Shown: piece after piece, positions 1-8,266 of the stretch | How the letters are laid out: each line of letters starts with the position of its first letter | How positions within the stretch are numbered: position 1 is the first letter of the stretch | Position numbers and translations under genes: made by a program | Notes under the pieces: model-generated | Told to the model about the DNA's origin: nothing | The model's input: the letters and a program-made list of their open reading frames with translations, nothing else | The model's database searches: none | Source of the DNA: an uncultured Pelagibacteraceae bacterium | GTDB lineage: Bacteria > Pseudomonadota > Alphaproteobacteria > Pelagibacterales > Pelagibacteraceae | NCBI GenBank assembly: GCA_902579985.1 | Contig: CACHIV010000009.1 | Location: 1-45,461, forward strand | Direction: 5' to 3' | DNA: 45,461 bases

Positions 1-971
1 ATAATTCCTTTATTTTTAAGTCTATTATATAAATAATTTGCTGAATATTTACATTTTTCAAAATCAAGTAATAAAAAATTTGCAGTAACAGGATTAGAAA
101 AAATATTATAATTTTCAAGAAACATTTTAATTTTCTTAGCATAAAATAAATTATGCTTAATTGATTTACTTATAAATTTTTTATCTTTTAATGACTCAAC
201 TGCAGCTAATTGAGCAATGCTATTTACGTTAAAAGGTGGTTTAATTGTATTTAATGCATTTATTATTTTTTTTGAGCCATGTCCCCATCCCACTCTTAAT
301 GAAGCTAGTCCAAATATTTTAGAAAAAGTTCTGAGAATAAAAACATTATCTTTACTCTTAAACAAATCCAAACCTGAACAATAATCTGAATTTTTCATAT
401 ACTCTGCATAAGCATCATCAATAACTAGTAAAATATTCTTATTCAGTCTTTTTCTAAGATCTATCACTTCTTTTTTATTTAAATAAGTTCCAGTCGGATT
501 ATTTGGATTTGCAATAAAAACAATTTTGGTCTTTTTGTTTACTTTTTTTAAAATCTCTTTAATTGAAACTTTAAAATTAAATTCGTTTGCAAACACAACT
601 TTTGCACCAACAATTTTTGAATAAATTCTATACATCAAAAAACTATATTCTGGTAAAATTACTTCATCTTTAGGATTTAAAAATAATTGGCAAATCATCT
701 GAATAATTTCATCAGAGCCAGCTCCACAAATTATCTTATTAAAATCACAATTAAATTTTTTTGAAATTTCTTTTCTCAAAAATTTTGCCTTACTATCTGG
801 ATATTTTGAAAAATTGAGATTTTTCCCATTTAAAAATTTTTTTACCTTTGGGCTTACTCCTAATGCTGACTCATTTGCAGATAATTTAGTAATATCTTTT
901 AATTTACCCAAAGTAGATCTACCTGGTTTATAGGCTTTTATTTTAAATATTTTAAATTTTGGAACTGTCAT
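1..971 (-). CDS. hisC: Histidinol-phosphate (or aromatic) aminotransferase, 3' end cut by the window edge
   Basis: PLP-dependent class I/II aminotransferase. It would convert imidazole-acetol phosphate and glutamate to histidinol phosphate; members of this family often also act on aromatic amino acids. I read it from an ATG at 969-971 (start MTVPKFKIFKIK) with no stop before base 1. About 323 codons are present, and perhaps 35-45 C-terminal residues lie outside the window. Visible hallmarks are SANESALG near the N terminus, GAGSDE, the NPNNPTGT loop, DDAYAEY, and RTFSKIFGLASLRVGWG, whose SK holds the PLP lysine. An AAGG lies about 7 nt before the ATG. It is divergent from metX. Sure of the family; HisC versus a broad aromatic aminotransferase cannot be settled here. 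Confidence 0.85.
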   Translation of the reverse strand, partial: MTVPKFKIFKIKAYKPGRSTLGKLKDITKLSANESALGVSPKVKKFLNGKNLNFSKYPDSKAKFLRKEISKKFNCDFNKIICGAGSDEIIQMICQLFLNPKDEVILPEYSFLMYRIYSKIVGAKVVFANEFNFKVSIKEILKKVNKKTKIVFIANPNNPTGTYLNKKEVIDLRKRLNKNILLVIDDAYAEYMKNSDYCSGLDLFKSKDNVFILRTFSKIFGLASLRVGWGHGSKKIINALNTIKPPFNVNSIAQLAAVESLKDKKFISKSIKHNLFYAKKIKMFLENYNIFSNPVTANFLLLDFEKCKYSANYLYNRLKNKGI

Positions 972-991
972 TTTTTAACCTTATAAATAAA

Positions 992-1020
992 ATATTAAAC
1001 TTTCATACTTAATAAGTCAT
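992..1020 (-). promoter_or_regulatory. Candidate promoter for the hisC-like gene
   Basis: On the minus strand ATGACT (1015-1020) and TAATAT (992-997) are separated by 17 bp and lie about 20 bp before the ATG. Each hexamer matches the sigma-70 consensus at about four of six positions. In AT-rich DNA such pairs are common, so this is only a candidate. Confidence 0.35.
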
Positions 1021-1035
1021 TTTTTTTAAAAAAAA

Positions 1036-1064
1036 TTGACATAATAAATAACTTCTTGTACAAA
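1036..1064 (+). promoter_or_regulatory. Candidate sigma-70 promoter for metX-metW-gloB
   Basis: A perfect TTGACA (1036-1041) is followed after 17 bp by TACAAA (1059-1064). The predicted transcript start falls around 1070, right at the 5' edge of the SAM-II riboswitch stem. That placement makes the assignment more credible than the hexamers alone would. Confidence 0.5.
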
Positions 1065-1066
1065 AT

Positions 1067-1121
1067 TTATGCGCTGATTTAACTGAATTGCGAGCGCATA
1101 AAAAAAACCGCTAAAATTGTT
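1067..1121 (+). ncRNA. SAM-II riboswitch in the metX leader
   Basis: A 9-bp stem pairs TTATGCGCT (1067-1075) with AGCGCATAA (1093-1101). Its loop reads GATTTAACTGAATTGCG, and a 3' strand GCTAAAATTGTT lies at 1110-1121. The order GCGCTGATTTAAC-N-TTGC-AGCGC-A-rich-GCTAAAA matches the H-type pseudoknot of the SAM-II (metA/metX) riboswitch as I remember it from the Sargasso Sea metX element. The loop AAC could pair with the 3' GTT, and TTGC with GCTA, to form the pseudoknot helix. SAM binding would reduce metX expression. The start codon is 32 nt after the 3' strand, so translational control is the likely mode. Pairings were made by eye, without a covariance search. Confidence 0.85.
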
Positions 1122-1153
1122 TTTTTTCTCTCAATTCAAATACTGGCCTTTTT

Positions 1154-2272
1154 ATGAATACTGAGATGAATATAAAAACTCTAATAATTAAAAAACCACT
1201 TAAATTAGATTGTGGAAAAACTATTAATAATTATCCGATCGCATACGAAACATATGGATCCTTAAATGAAAAAAAAGATAATGCTATTTTAATTTTTCAT
1301 GCATTAACAGGTGATCAATTTGTCACTGGATTAAATCCAGTTACAAAAAAGGATGGCTGGTGGAGTTATGCTGTAGGACCTAATAAAGCTATTGATACTA
1401 AAAAATATTTTGTAATTTGTTCAAATGTTATTGGTGGATGTATGGGATCCTTTGGGCCAAGTCATAAAGATCCTAATACACAAAAAATTTTTGGTATTAA
1501 TTTTCCAATAATCACAATTAATGATATGGTCAATGCTCAAAATAATTTACTCGATCATTTTGGGATAAATAAACTTTTCTCGGTTGTTGGAGGATCAATG
1601 GGTGGTATGCAGGTGCTTCAATTTGTAAGTAATTTTCCTAATAAAACTAAAACAGCAATTCCAATTGCTTGTACTTCTAATCACTCTGCACAAAATATTG
1701 CATTGAATGAACTAGGTAGACAAGCGATCTTGGCAGATAACAATTGGTATCAAGGAAACTATACATCAAAAAATACTAATCCAAATAAAGGATTAGCAGT
1801 TGCTAGAATGGCTGCTCATATCACTTATCTTTCAAAGAAAGGTCTTCAAGAAAAATTTGGAAGAAAATTACAAGAAAGAGAAGATCTCAAATTTAGTTTT
1901 GATGCAGATTTTCAGATCGAAAGTTATTTAAGATATCAAGGATCTATTTTTGTAGATAGATTTGATGCTAATAGTTATCTTTATATCACTAGAGCTATGG
2001 ATTACTTCGATTTACCAAGAAAGTTTAATGGAAATTTATCAAATGCTTTTAAAGAAACAAAAGCTAAATTTTTTGTAATATCGTTTACTTCAGATTGGCT
2101 CTATCCTACCCAAGAAAATAAAGATATTGTAATTGCTTTAAACTCTATTGGTGCAGATGTTGGATTTGCCGAAATTGAATCTGATAAAGGGCATGACTCT
2201 TTTTTACTAGATGTTCCAGATTTTTTAAGTGCAATGAAAAATTTTTTAGACAAATCTTATTCAGAAAATTAA
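1154..2272 (+). CDS. metX: Homoserine O-acyltransferase (MetX)
   Basis: Alpha/beta-hydrolase enzyme that activates homoserine by transferring an acyl group from acetyl-CoA or succinyl-CoA, the committed step of methionine synthesis. The 372-residue length is normal for the family. The nucleophile elbow GGSMGGMQ puts the catalytic serine at 148; FTSDWLYP gives Asp314 and KGHDSF gives His347, completing the triad. GPNKAIDTKKYFVICSNV is a family-typical stretch. The ATG at 1154 lacks a clear Shine-Dalgarno sequence; another ATG at 1166 could serve instead. Expression is probably repressed by SAM through the upstream SAM-II element. metW follows after 2 bp, and MetX proteins paired with MetW are not all acetyltransferases, so the acyl donor stays open. 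Confidence 0.93.
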   Translation: MNTEMNIKTLIIKKPLKLDCGKTINNYPIAYETYGSLNEKKDNAILIFHALTGDQFVTGLNPVTKKDGWWSYAVGPNKAIDTKKYFVICSNVIGGCMGSFGPSHKDPNTQKIFGINFPIITINDMVNAQNNLLDHFGINKLFSVVGGSMGGMQVLQFVSNFPNKTKTAIPIACTSNHSAQNIALNELGRQAILADNNWYQGNYTSKNTNPNKGLAVARMAAHITYLSKKGLQEKFGRKLQEREDLKFSFDADFQIESYLRYQGSIFVDRFDANSYLYITRAMDYFDLPRKFNGNLSNAFKETKAKFFVISFTSDWLYPTQENKDIVIALNSIGADVGFAEIESDKGHDSFLLDVPDFLSAMKNFLDKSYSEN

Positions 2273-2274
2273 TT

Positions 2275-2871
2275 ATGAAAAATGATTTTAAAGTTATTGC
2301 TAATTTAATTGATAAAAACAAGAGAGTTTTAGAGGTAGGTTGTTCTGATGGCACACTTATGAAATTTTTAAAGGATAATAAAAATATAAATATTAGGGGT
2401 TTGGAAATTTCAAAAAATAAAGTTCAGAAATGCATTGAAAAAGGTTTAACTGTAATTGAAGGAAATGCTGAAAAAGATTTAAAACAATTTCCAAATAATT
2501 CTTTTGATTATGTTGTTTTAAGTCAAACACTTCAAGCGTTTTTAGAACCAGAACTAGTAATTAATGAGATATTAAGAGTTGGAAAAAAAGCAATAGTTAC
2601 AATTCCTAATTTTGGTTATTGGAAAGTTAGATTGCATTTACTATTTAAAGGAACAATGCCTATAACTAAAACATTGCCAAATGAATGGCATAACACTCCA
2701 AATTTACATATGTGTACAATTAAAGATTTTGTTTATTTCGCAAAATCTAGAAACTTTAAAATTTTTAAGTCTTTAGCGCTTAACAATCAAAATATATCGT
2801 TAATTAAAGACTCCAACCTAGGCATTAAAAATTTTTTTTCAGATTTAGGTATATTTTTAATCGAAAAATAA
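2275..2871 (+). CDS. metW: Methionine biosynthesis protein MetW
   Basis: A 198-residue class I methyltransferase-fold protein. Motif I is LEVGCSDG at residues 19-26, followed by an acidic strand (RGLEISK) and SFDYVVLSQTLQ. PNEWHNTPNLHMCTIKDF is typical of MetW. It directly follows metX (2-bp gap), the arrangement seen in many proteobacteria, where MetW is needed together with MetX for homoserine acylation. Despite its fold, no methyl acceptor is established for the family. gloB follows after 1 bp, so all three genes share one transcript. Confidence 0.9.
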   Translation: MKNDFKVIANLIDKNKRVLEVGCSDGTLMKFLKDNKNINIRGLEISKNKVQKCIEKGLTVIEGNAEKDLKQFPNNSFDYVVLSQTLQAFLEPELVINEILRVGKKAIVTIPNFGYWKVRLHLLFKGTMPITKTLPNEWHNTPNLHMCTIKDFVYFAKSRNFKIFKSLALNNQNISLIKDSNLGIKNFFSDLGIFLIEK

Positions 2872-2872
2872 T

Positions 2873-3592
2873 ATGAAAATTGAAATAATTCCATGTCTGC
2901 AAGACAATTATAGTTACATAATTATAGATGAATCTAACAATACTGCGTGCGTAGTAGATCCTAGTGAAGCTAAACCAATAATAGATTTTATAAATAAAAA
3001 AAATATTTATTTAAAATATATACTTAATACTCATCATCATTTTGATCATATCGGGGGAAATCGAGATTTAAAAAAAAAATATAATTCAATCGTTGTTGGT
3101 TTCAAAAATGATATTAATAGAATTCCTGAAATTGATATTTTAGTTGAAGACAATCAAATTTGGAAAGCTGATAATTTTGAAGCAAAAATTTTTCATATAC
3201 CTGGACACACCAAGGGTCATATTAGTTTCTATTTTTTTAAAAATAAATTCATATTCACTGGAGATACTCTTTTTTCACTCGGTTGTGGAAGAATCTTTGA
3301 AGGTACTTATAAAGAAATGTTTGACTCTTTAAATAGAATCAAACAACTCCCAAAAGATACAAAAATTTATTGTGGACATGAGTATACACTACAAAATTCT
3401 AGGTTTTGTAATAAGTATGATTCTAACAATCTAAATTTAAAAAAAAAAATTTCAGAAATTAATAATAAGCTGAAAAATAATTTACCTACTGTTCCTTCAA
3501 CAATTAAAGATGAATTAGAGTGTAATATTTTTCTTAGAGCAAATAATTTAGAAACATTTTCAAAATTGAGAGATTTAAAGGATAATTTTTAA
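2873..3592 (+). CDS. gloB: Hydroxyacylglutathione hydrolase (glyoxalase II)
   Basis: Metallo-beta-lactamase-fold enzyme that hydrolyses S-lactoylglutathione to lactate and glutathione, the second step of methylglyoxal detoxification. The binuclear metal motif THHHFDHIGG (His54, His56, Asp58, His59) is intact. PGHTKGHISFY, FTGDTLFSLGCGRIFEG and IYCGHEYT supply the further metal ligands. The C-terminal NIFLRAN is the usual glyoxalase II ending. At 239 residues it is slightly shorter than the usual 250-255. It is the last gene of the metX transcript; a new promoter is visible before rplU. Confidence 0.93.
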   Translation: MKIEIIPCLQDNYSYIIIDESNNTACVVDPSEAKPIIDFINKKNIYLKYILNTHHHFDHIGGNRDLKKKYNSIVVGFKNDINRIPEIDILVEDNQIWKADNFEAKIFHIPGHTKGHISFYFFKNKFIFTGDTLFSLGCGRIFEGTYKEMFDSLNRIKQLPKDTKIYCGHEYTLQNSRFCNKYDSNNLNLKKKISEINNKLKNNLPTVPSTIKDELECNIFLRANNLETFSKLRDLKDNF

Positions 3593-3602
3593 CTATTCAT
3601 GC

Positions 3603-3630
3603 TTGACTAAAATAAGCTCCTGACTATATT
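3603..3630 (+). promoter_or_regulatory. Candidate promoter for rplU-rpmA-obgE
   Basis: TTGACT (3603-3608) and TATATT (3625-3630) are separated by 16 bp, in the 62-bp gap between gloB and rplU. The rplU ATG is 25 bp after the -10 hexamer, leaving a short leader. Confidence 0.45.
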
Positions 3631-3654
3631 GCTTTTATTAAAAATCAAAAAACT

Positions 3655-4083
3655 ATGTCATACGCTATTATACAAACAGGTGGAAAACAGTATAAAGTAA
3701 AAGCTGGAGAAATTATCAAAATTGAAAAATTAGATAGATCTAAACCAGATACAAAATTAGAGTTCAACGAAATCCTTGCTTATGGAGACGATAAAATAAT
3801 TGAAGTTGGATCACCTACAATCTCAGGTGCAAAGGTCGAAGCTAATCTGATAGAAAATGGAAAAGATAGAACAATATTAATTTTTAAAAAAAGAAGAAGA
3901 CAAAATTCAAGAAGAAAAAATGGACATAGACAAAAATATTCATTAATAAAAGTTAACAAAATTTTTTCAAAAGATGGTAAAATTTTATCCGAAGAAAAAA
4001 AAATAATTAAATCAACTAAAAAAAATGAAAAAGTAAATTTAAAAAAAAAAGAAGAGACAGAAAATAAAATAAAAAATAAATAA
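3655..4083 (+). CDS. rplU: 50S ribosomal protein L21 with a lysine-rich C-terminal tail
   Basis: Large-subunit ribosomal protein. The N terminus YAIIQTGGKQYKV and the basic segment FKKRRRQNSRRKNGHRQ are diagnostic of L21. The conserved core ends near residue 103, the full length of most bacterial L21 proteins. This one continues to residue 142 with a tail of about 39 residues, 14 of them lysine, with many glutamates and no predicted fold. rpmA follows 12 bp later, the standard rplU-rpmA-obgE order. Confidence 0.96.
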   Translation: MSYAIIQTGGKQYKVKAGEIIKIEKLDRSKPDTKLEFNEILAYGDDKIIEVGSPTISGAKVEANLIENGKDRTILIFKKRRRQNSRRKNGHRQKYSLIKVNKIFSKDGKILSEEKKIIKSTKKNEKVNLKKKEETENKIKNK

Positions 4084-4095
4084 ACCAGATAAATT

Positions 4096-4350
4096 ATGGC
4101 AACAAAAAAAGCAGGTGGATCATCAAGAAACGGACGAGATAGTGCTGGTAGAAGACTTGGTGTTAAAAAATATGGTGGTGAAACAGTCATTCCTGGAAAT
4201 ATAATTGTTAGACAAAGAGGAACGAAAATCTTTCCAGGTAAAAACGTAGAAATGGGGAAAGATCATTCAATTTTTTCAATAGTTGAAGGAAAAGTGGTCT
4301 TTAAAAAAGGAAGATCAGATAGAACATTCGTTTCCGTAAAACCCAATTAA
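4096..4350 (+). CDS. rpmA: 50S ribosomal protein L27
   Basis: Ribosomal protein whose N terminus reaches toward the peptidyl transferase centre. It has 84 residues, the standard size, beginning [20 protein letters not shown]. The signature [19 protein letters not shown] is present. No extra N-terminal extension is seen, so it needs no Prp-type processing of the kind known in Firmicutes. It lies between rplU and obgE as in most bacteria. Confidence 0.98.
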   Translation: MATKKAGGSSRNGRDSAGRRLGVKKYGGETVIPGNIIVRQRGTKIFPGKNVEMGKDHSIFSIVEGKVVFKKGRSDRTFVSVKPN

Positions 4351-4354
4351 TTAG

Positions 4355-4379
4355 TACAACTAAATAAGTAAGTGTTGTA
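4355..4379 (+). promoter_or_regulatory. Small inverted repeat in the obgE leader
   Basis: TACAAC (4355-4360) and GTTGTA (4374-4379) could form a 6-bp stem with a 13-nt loop that ends 2 nt before the obgE ATG at 4382. It would cover the ribosome-binding region. No T-tract follows, so it is not a terminator. The stem is short and AT-rich and may be chance. Confidence 0.25.
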
Positions 4380-4381
4380 TT

Positions 4382-5365
4382 ATGAAATTTTTAGATCAAG
4401 TTAAAATTTATATTAAAGCTGGCGATGGTGGAAACGGTTCACCTAGCTTCAGAAGAGAAAAATTTGTAGAATTTGGTGGTCCTGATGGTGGAGACGGAGG
4501 TAAAGGTGGATCTATTATCTTAAAATCAGAAAGAAACCTAAATACCCTTATTGATTTTAGATATCAACAACATCATAAAGCTGAGAGAGGTTCTGATGGC
4601 GCTGGAAAAAAACGTACAGGACGATATGGTAAAAATCTTTTTCTAAAAGTTCCAGTAGGCACTCAAGTTTTCGAAGAAGATAATAAAACTTTAATTTTTG
4701 ATTTTAAAAAAGAAGGAGAAGAATTTGTTGTTGCCAATGGTGGAAAGGGAGGCCTTGGAAATGTAAGATTTAAAAGTTCTACAAATAGAGCTCCTAGAAA
4801 ATTTACCAAAGGCAAAATTGGAGAAAATTTTGTAATTTGGCTTCAACTAAAGACAATAGCAGACATTGGAATTGTCGGCTTGCCAAATGCTGGGAAATCG
4901 AGTTTATTATCAGCTATTACAAGCGCAACACCTAAAATAGCAAGCTATAAATTCACAACTTTAAATCCAAACCTTGGGGTTGCAGTATATAACAATAAAG
5001 AGATAACTATTGCTGACATACCCGGATTAGTAGAAGGTGCTCATAAAGGCACTGGTCTTGGCATTAAATTTTTAAAACATATAGAGAGATGTAAAACTTT
5101 ACTACATTTAATTGATATTACTGAAAATGACTTGGAGAAAACCTATATGAAGGTTAAAAATGAACTAAAAAATTACAGTAAAGATTTATTGAAAAAAAAA
5201 GAAATTATAGTTTTGAATAAAATTGATTTAATGGATAAAGATGAAGTTAAAAAAAAAATTAACAAATTTTCAAAAAATAAAAAATCAGAAGTTACGTCTT
5301 TGTCAGTATTAGACAAAAAATTAATATCAAAAATTAAATCCAAATTATTATCTTATGTATCTTAA
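4382..5365 (+). CDS. obgE: Obg-family GTPase (ObgE/CgtA)
   Basis: GTPase that binds the 50S subunit and acts in ribosome assembly and stress control. The N-terminal Obg domain is glycine-rich (AGDGGNGSPSFRREKFVE, GGPDGGDGGKGG). The G domain follows with the P loop GLPNAGKS at 166-173, the DIPGLVEGAHKGTGLG switch II region, and NKID as G4. At 327 residues it ends soon after the G domain and lacks the optional C-terminal OCT domain. Its last 11 bp overlap the start of proB. Confidence 0.96.
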   Translation: MKFLDQVKIYIKAGDGGNGSPSFRREKFVEFGGPDGGDGGKGGSIILKSERNLNTLIDFRYQQHHKAERGSDGAGKKRTGRYGKNLFLKVPVGTQVFEEDNKTLIFDFKKEGEEFVVANGGKGGLGNVRFKSSTNRAPRKFTKGKIGENFVIWLQLKTIADIGIVGLPNAGKSSLLSAITSATPKIASYKFTTLNPNLGVAVYNNKEITIADIPGLVEGAHKGTGLGIKFLKHIERCKTLLHLIDITENDLEKTYMKVKNELKNYSKDLLKKKEIIVLNKIDLMDKDEVKKKINKFSKNKKSEVTSLSVLDKKLISKIKSKLLSYVS

Positions 5366-6461
5366 TAATTCAAAAATAATTGTTATAAAAATTGGGTCAT
5401 CTTTACTGATTGATGATAAAAAAAAAATTAGAAATAAATGGTTGTTTGAATTTTCCAAAGACATAAAAAATTTATTAAATAAAAATAAAAAGATTATAAT
5501 TGTAAGTTCTGGAGCTATAGCAATGGGTTGTAAAAAATTAAATTTAAGTAAAAAGAATCTTAAATTAGAAAAAAGTCAAGCAGTAGCTTCTGTTGGTCAA
5601 ATTCAATTAATGAATTTATTCAATAAAAATTTTTTTAAAAATAAGATTAATATATCTCAAATTTTATTAACCCTAGAAGATACTGAGCAAAGACGTAGAG
5701 CATTAAATGCAAGAAGAACTTTTGAAAATTTATTTGAATTAGGCTTTGTCCCAATTGTTAACGAAAACGATAGCACGGCTACAACAGAAATTAAATATGG
5801 AGATAATGATAGACTTGCTTCAAGAGTAGCTCAAATATCAGGGGCAGATGTATTAATTTTATTATCTGATGTTGATGGTCTTTATACAAAAAATCCAAAA
5901 TTAAATAAAAGCGCAGAGCTAATAAAAGAAATTAAAAATATTGATAAAAATATTGAAAATATTGCTACTAAAAGCATCGGTGAGCATGGAACTGGCGGCA
6001 TGAAAACAAAAATTGATGCTGCAAAAATTTGTCAATTATCTGGATGCAAGATGGCAATAGCTAATGGACTGCCTCTTCAACCTATTAAAAAAATTATTAA
6101 TGATAAAAATTGTACATGGTTTTTACCTAAAATATCTAAATTAGATGCAAGAAAAAAATGGATAATAAGTTCAATTTCACCAAAGGGAGAACTCATTATC
6201 GATGATGGTGCAAAACAAGCTTTAAAAAAAGGCAAAAGCTTATTAGCTGCTGGAATAAAAAAAGTCATTGGAAAATTTAATAAAGGTGACCATATAAAAA
6301 TAATTGATAAAAATTATAAAGAATGTGCAAGAGGTCTTAGTTCATTTTCATCATTTGAAATAACAAAAATAATGGGTCACCATTCTAATGAAATTGAGAA
6401 ATTACTTGGATATATTTCAAAATCTGAAGTAGTTCATAAAGATGATATGGTGGAATTATAA
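5355..6461 (+). CDS. proB: Glutamate 5-kinase (gamma-glutamyl kinase)
   Basis: Phosphorylates glutamate in the first step of proline synthesis. The 368-residue protein has an N-terminal amino-acid kinase domain (VIKIGSSLL, IIVSSGAIAMG, VNENDSTATTE, FGDNDRLAS-like YGDNDRLAS, LLSDVDGLYT). A C-terminal PUA domain starts near residue 270 (KGELIIDDGAKQAL, GHHSNEIEKLLGY). The ATG at 5355 lies inside the end of obgE and the two overlap by 11 bp, suggesting translational coupling. proA follows 1 nt after the stop codon. Confidence 0.95.
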   Translation: MYLNNSKIIVIKIGSSLLIDDKKKIRNKWLFEFSKDIKNLLNKNKKIIIVSSGAIAMGCKKLNLSKKNLKLEKSQAVASVGQIQLMNLFNKNFFKNKINISQILLTLEDTEQRRRALNARRTFENLFELGFVPIVNENDSTATTEIKYGDNDRLASRVAQISGADVLILLSDVDGLYTKNPKLNKSAELIKEIKNIDKNIENIATKSIGEHGTGGMKTKIDAAKICQLSGCKMAIANGLPLQPIKKIINDKNCTWFLPKISKLDARKKWIISSISPKGELIIDDGAKQALKKGKSLLAAGIKKVIGKFNKGDHIKIIDKNYKECARGLSSFSSFEITKIMGHHSNEIEKLLGYISKSEVVHKDDMVEL

Positions 6462-6462
6462 A

Positions 6463-7713
6463 ATGAGCAAATATATTAAATCAATTGGAGAAAAAGCAAA
6501 AAAAACAGTTGAAAAGAAAATTAACAGCAACATAAAAAACAAGGTCCTTAAAAGTTTTTTATTTTATATAAAAAAAGATAAAAAAAAAATCTTAAAAGAG
6601 AATAAAAAAGATATTAGATTTGCTGAAAAAAAGAAACTTAGAAAAAATTTAATTGATAGATTAATCTTAAATACAGAGAAATTAGAGTCCATTAAAAAAT
6701 CAGTTAAAGACATTATAAGATTAAAAGATCCTATAGACAAAGTTCTAGAAAAATGGAAAAGGCCAAATGGATTGCATATAAAAAAAGTTTCAACACCTAT
6801 TGGTGTAATTGGGGTTATTTATGAAAGTAGACCAAATGTTACTTCAGACATATCAAGCTTATGTTTTAAATCTGGAAATGCAGTGATTTTAAGAGGCGGT
6901 TCAGAGGCTCTAAATACTAATAAAATATTAGCATTATTATTTAGAAAAGCCTTAAAGGTAAATAAAGTAAATCCTAACTTTGTCCAATTCATAAATAATA
7001 GAAACAGAAAAATTGTAGACTTTATGTTAACCAAAATGATCAATGAAATTGATGTTATTATACCTAGAGGAGGTAAAAGTTTAGTTAAAAAAATTCAATC
7101 TATATCAAAAGTACCTACGATTGGTCATTTAGAAGGAATATGTCACACGTATATTGATAAGGACGCAGATTTAAAGATGGCTATGAAAGTACTTCACAAT
7201 GCTAAACTTAGAAATACAAGTATATGTGGTGCAACAGAAACTGTTTTATTTCACAAAAAAATTGTTAAAAAATTTAGTAATATTATTTTAAAAAATTTAC
7301 AGGATAATAATTGTAAGATTATAGGAGATAATTTTTTAAGGAAATATTTTAGAGGAAAAATATACCATGCGAGAGACAAGGATTGGTCGACAGAATATTT
7401 ATCTGCCACAATATCAGCTAAGTGTGTTAAAAATTGTGATGAAGCAATAAAGCATATTAACAAATACGGTACAATGCATACTGAAGCTATAATTACAAAA
7501 AATAAAAAAACTGCACAAAAATTTTTGAAAAATATTAATAGCTCGATAGTTATGCATAATACATCGACTCAATTTGCAGATGGTGGAGAATTTGGATTTG
7601 GAGGTGAAGTGGGCATTTCTACAAATAATCTTCCACCAAGAGGTCCGGTTGGTTTAAAACAATTAATCTCATATAAATATGAAGTACATGGAAGAGGTCA
7701 CGTTAGGAAATAA
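6463..7713 (+). CDS. proA: Gamma-glutamyl phosphate reductase (glutamate-5-semialdehyde dehydrogenase)
   Basis: NADPH-dependent reductase that makes glutamate-5-semialdehyde from glutamyl phosphate, the second proline step. Motifs are VIYESRPNVTSD, NAVILRGGSEA, VIIPRGGKSLV, LRNTSICGATETVLF (containing the active-site cysteine) and FGGEVGISTNNLPPRGPVG. I start it at the ATG at 6463, 1 nt after the proB stop. An in-frame ATG at 6442 would add MIWWNYK inside proB; those residues do not resemble the family and the overlap is unnecessary. Length from the chosen start is 416 residues, normal for ProA. Confidence 0.95.
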   Translation: MSKYIKSIGEKAKKTVEKKINSNIKNKVLKSFLFYIKKDKKKILKENKKDIRFAEKKKLRKNLIDRLILNTEKLESIKKSVKDIIRLKDPIDKVLEKWKRPNGLHIKKVSTPIGVIGVIYESRPNVTSDISSLCFKSGNAVILRGGSEALNTNKILALLFRKALKVNKVNPNFVQFINNRNRKIVDFMLTKMINEIDVIIPRGGKSLVKKIQSISKVPTIGHLEGICHTYIDKDADLKMAMKVLHNAKLRNTSICGATETVLFHKKIVKKFSNIILKNLQDNNCKIIGDNFLRKYFRGKIYHARDKDWSTEYLSATISAKCVKNCDEAIKHINKYGTMHTEAIITKNKKTAQKFLKNINSSIVMHNTSTQFADGGEFGFGGEVGISTNNLPPRGPVGLKQLISYKYEVHGRGHVRK

Positions 7714-7715
7714 AT

Positions 7716-8249
7716 TTGAAGATAAAAAATAAAAAAAGAATAAAAAATATTGGGTTATTAGGTGGCAGTTTTGATCCTCCTCATAAAGGACATGTTGCAA
7801 TATCTACAAAGGCTAAAGAAAAATTTAAATTAGATTTTATAATTTGGGCTATTACTAAAAAGAATCCATTCAAAAAAAAACATAGCCTTACTTTAACTCA
7901 AAGAATTAAATTATCGAAAAAAATAACAAAATTTAAAAAATTTATAAAAATTAATTATTATGAAGATAAAATCAAATCTAATAAGACTAACGACTTAATA
8001 AATCACCTTAAAAAAGAAAATAGTATTAATATATTTTTAATTATTGGTGCAGATAATCTTATAAAATTTCACAAATGGCACAAATGGAAATTAATTTCAC
8101 AAAAATGTAATATTTTAGTTTTTGATAGATTAGGCTATAAATTAAAAGCTTTAAAATCTATTGCTTTTAAAGACTTAAAACAAAAAAATTTGAGATTTAT
8201 CAATTTCAAAAAAGTTAATATTTCATCTTCAAAATTAAGAAAAATTTGA
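7716..8249 (+). CDS. nadD: Nicotinate-nucleotide adenylyltransferase, short C terminus
   Basis: Transfers AMP from ATP to nicotinate mononucleotide in NAD synthesis. The nucleotidyltransferase motif GGSFDPPHKGH is at residues 16-26, FIIWAITKKNPFK follows, and the C-terminal phosphate-binding motif appears as ISSSKLR. The start is a TTG at 7716, 2 nt after the proA stop; no ATG lies upstream of the nucleotide-binding motif. The protein ends two residues after ISSSKLR, at 177 residues. Typical NadD proteins carry another 25-35 residues beyond this motif. Only 17 bp separate the stop from rsfS, so no frameshifted remainder is hidden there. Confidence 0.88.
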   Translation: MKIKNKKRIKNIGLLGGSFDPPHKGHVAISTKAKEKFKLDFIIWAITKKNPFKKKHSLTLTQRIKLSKKITKFKKFIKINYYEDKIKSNKTNDLINHLKKENSINIFLIIGADNLIKFHKWHKWKLISQKCNILVFDRLGYKLKALKSIAFKDLKQKNLRFINFKKVNISSSKLRKI

Positions 8250-8266
8250 TAAGGTTTTAATAATTA

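Noticed and set aside
3780..4190. Long open frame antisense to rplU and the start of rpmA.
   Set aside because: It is phenylalanine/serine-rich low-complexity translation of the lysine-rich L21 tail read backwards; the sense genes are certain.
6442..6462. Upstream ATG for proA that would add seven residues.
   Set aside because: It lies inside proB, the added MIWWNYK does not resemble ProA, and a fitting ATG follows the proB stop at once.
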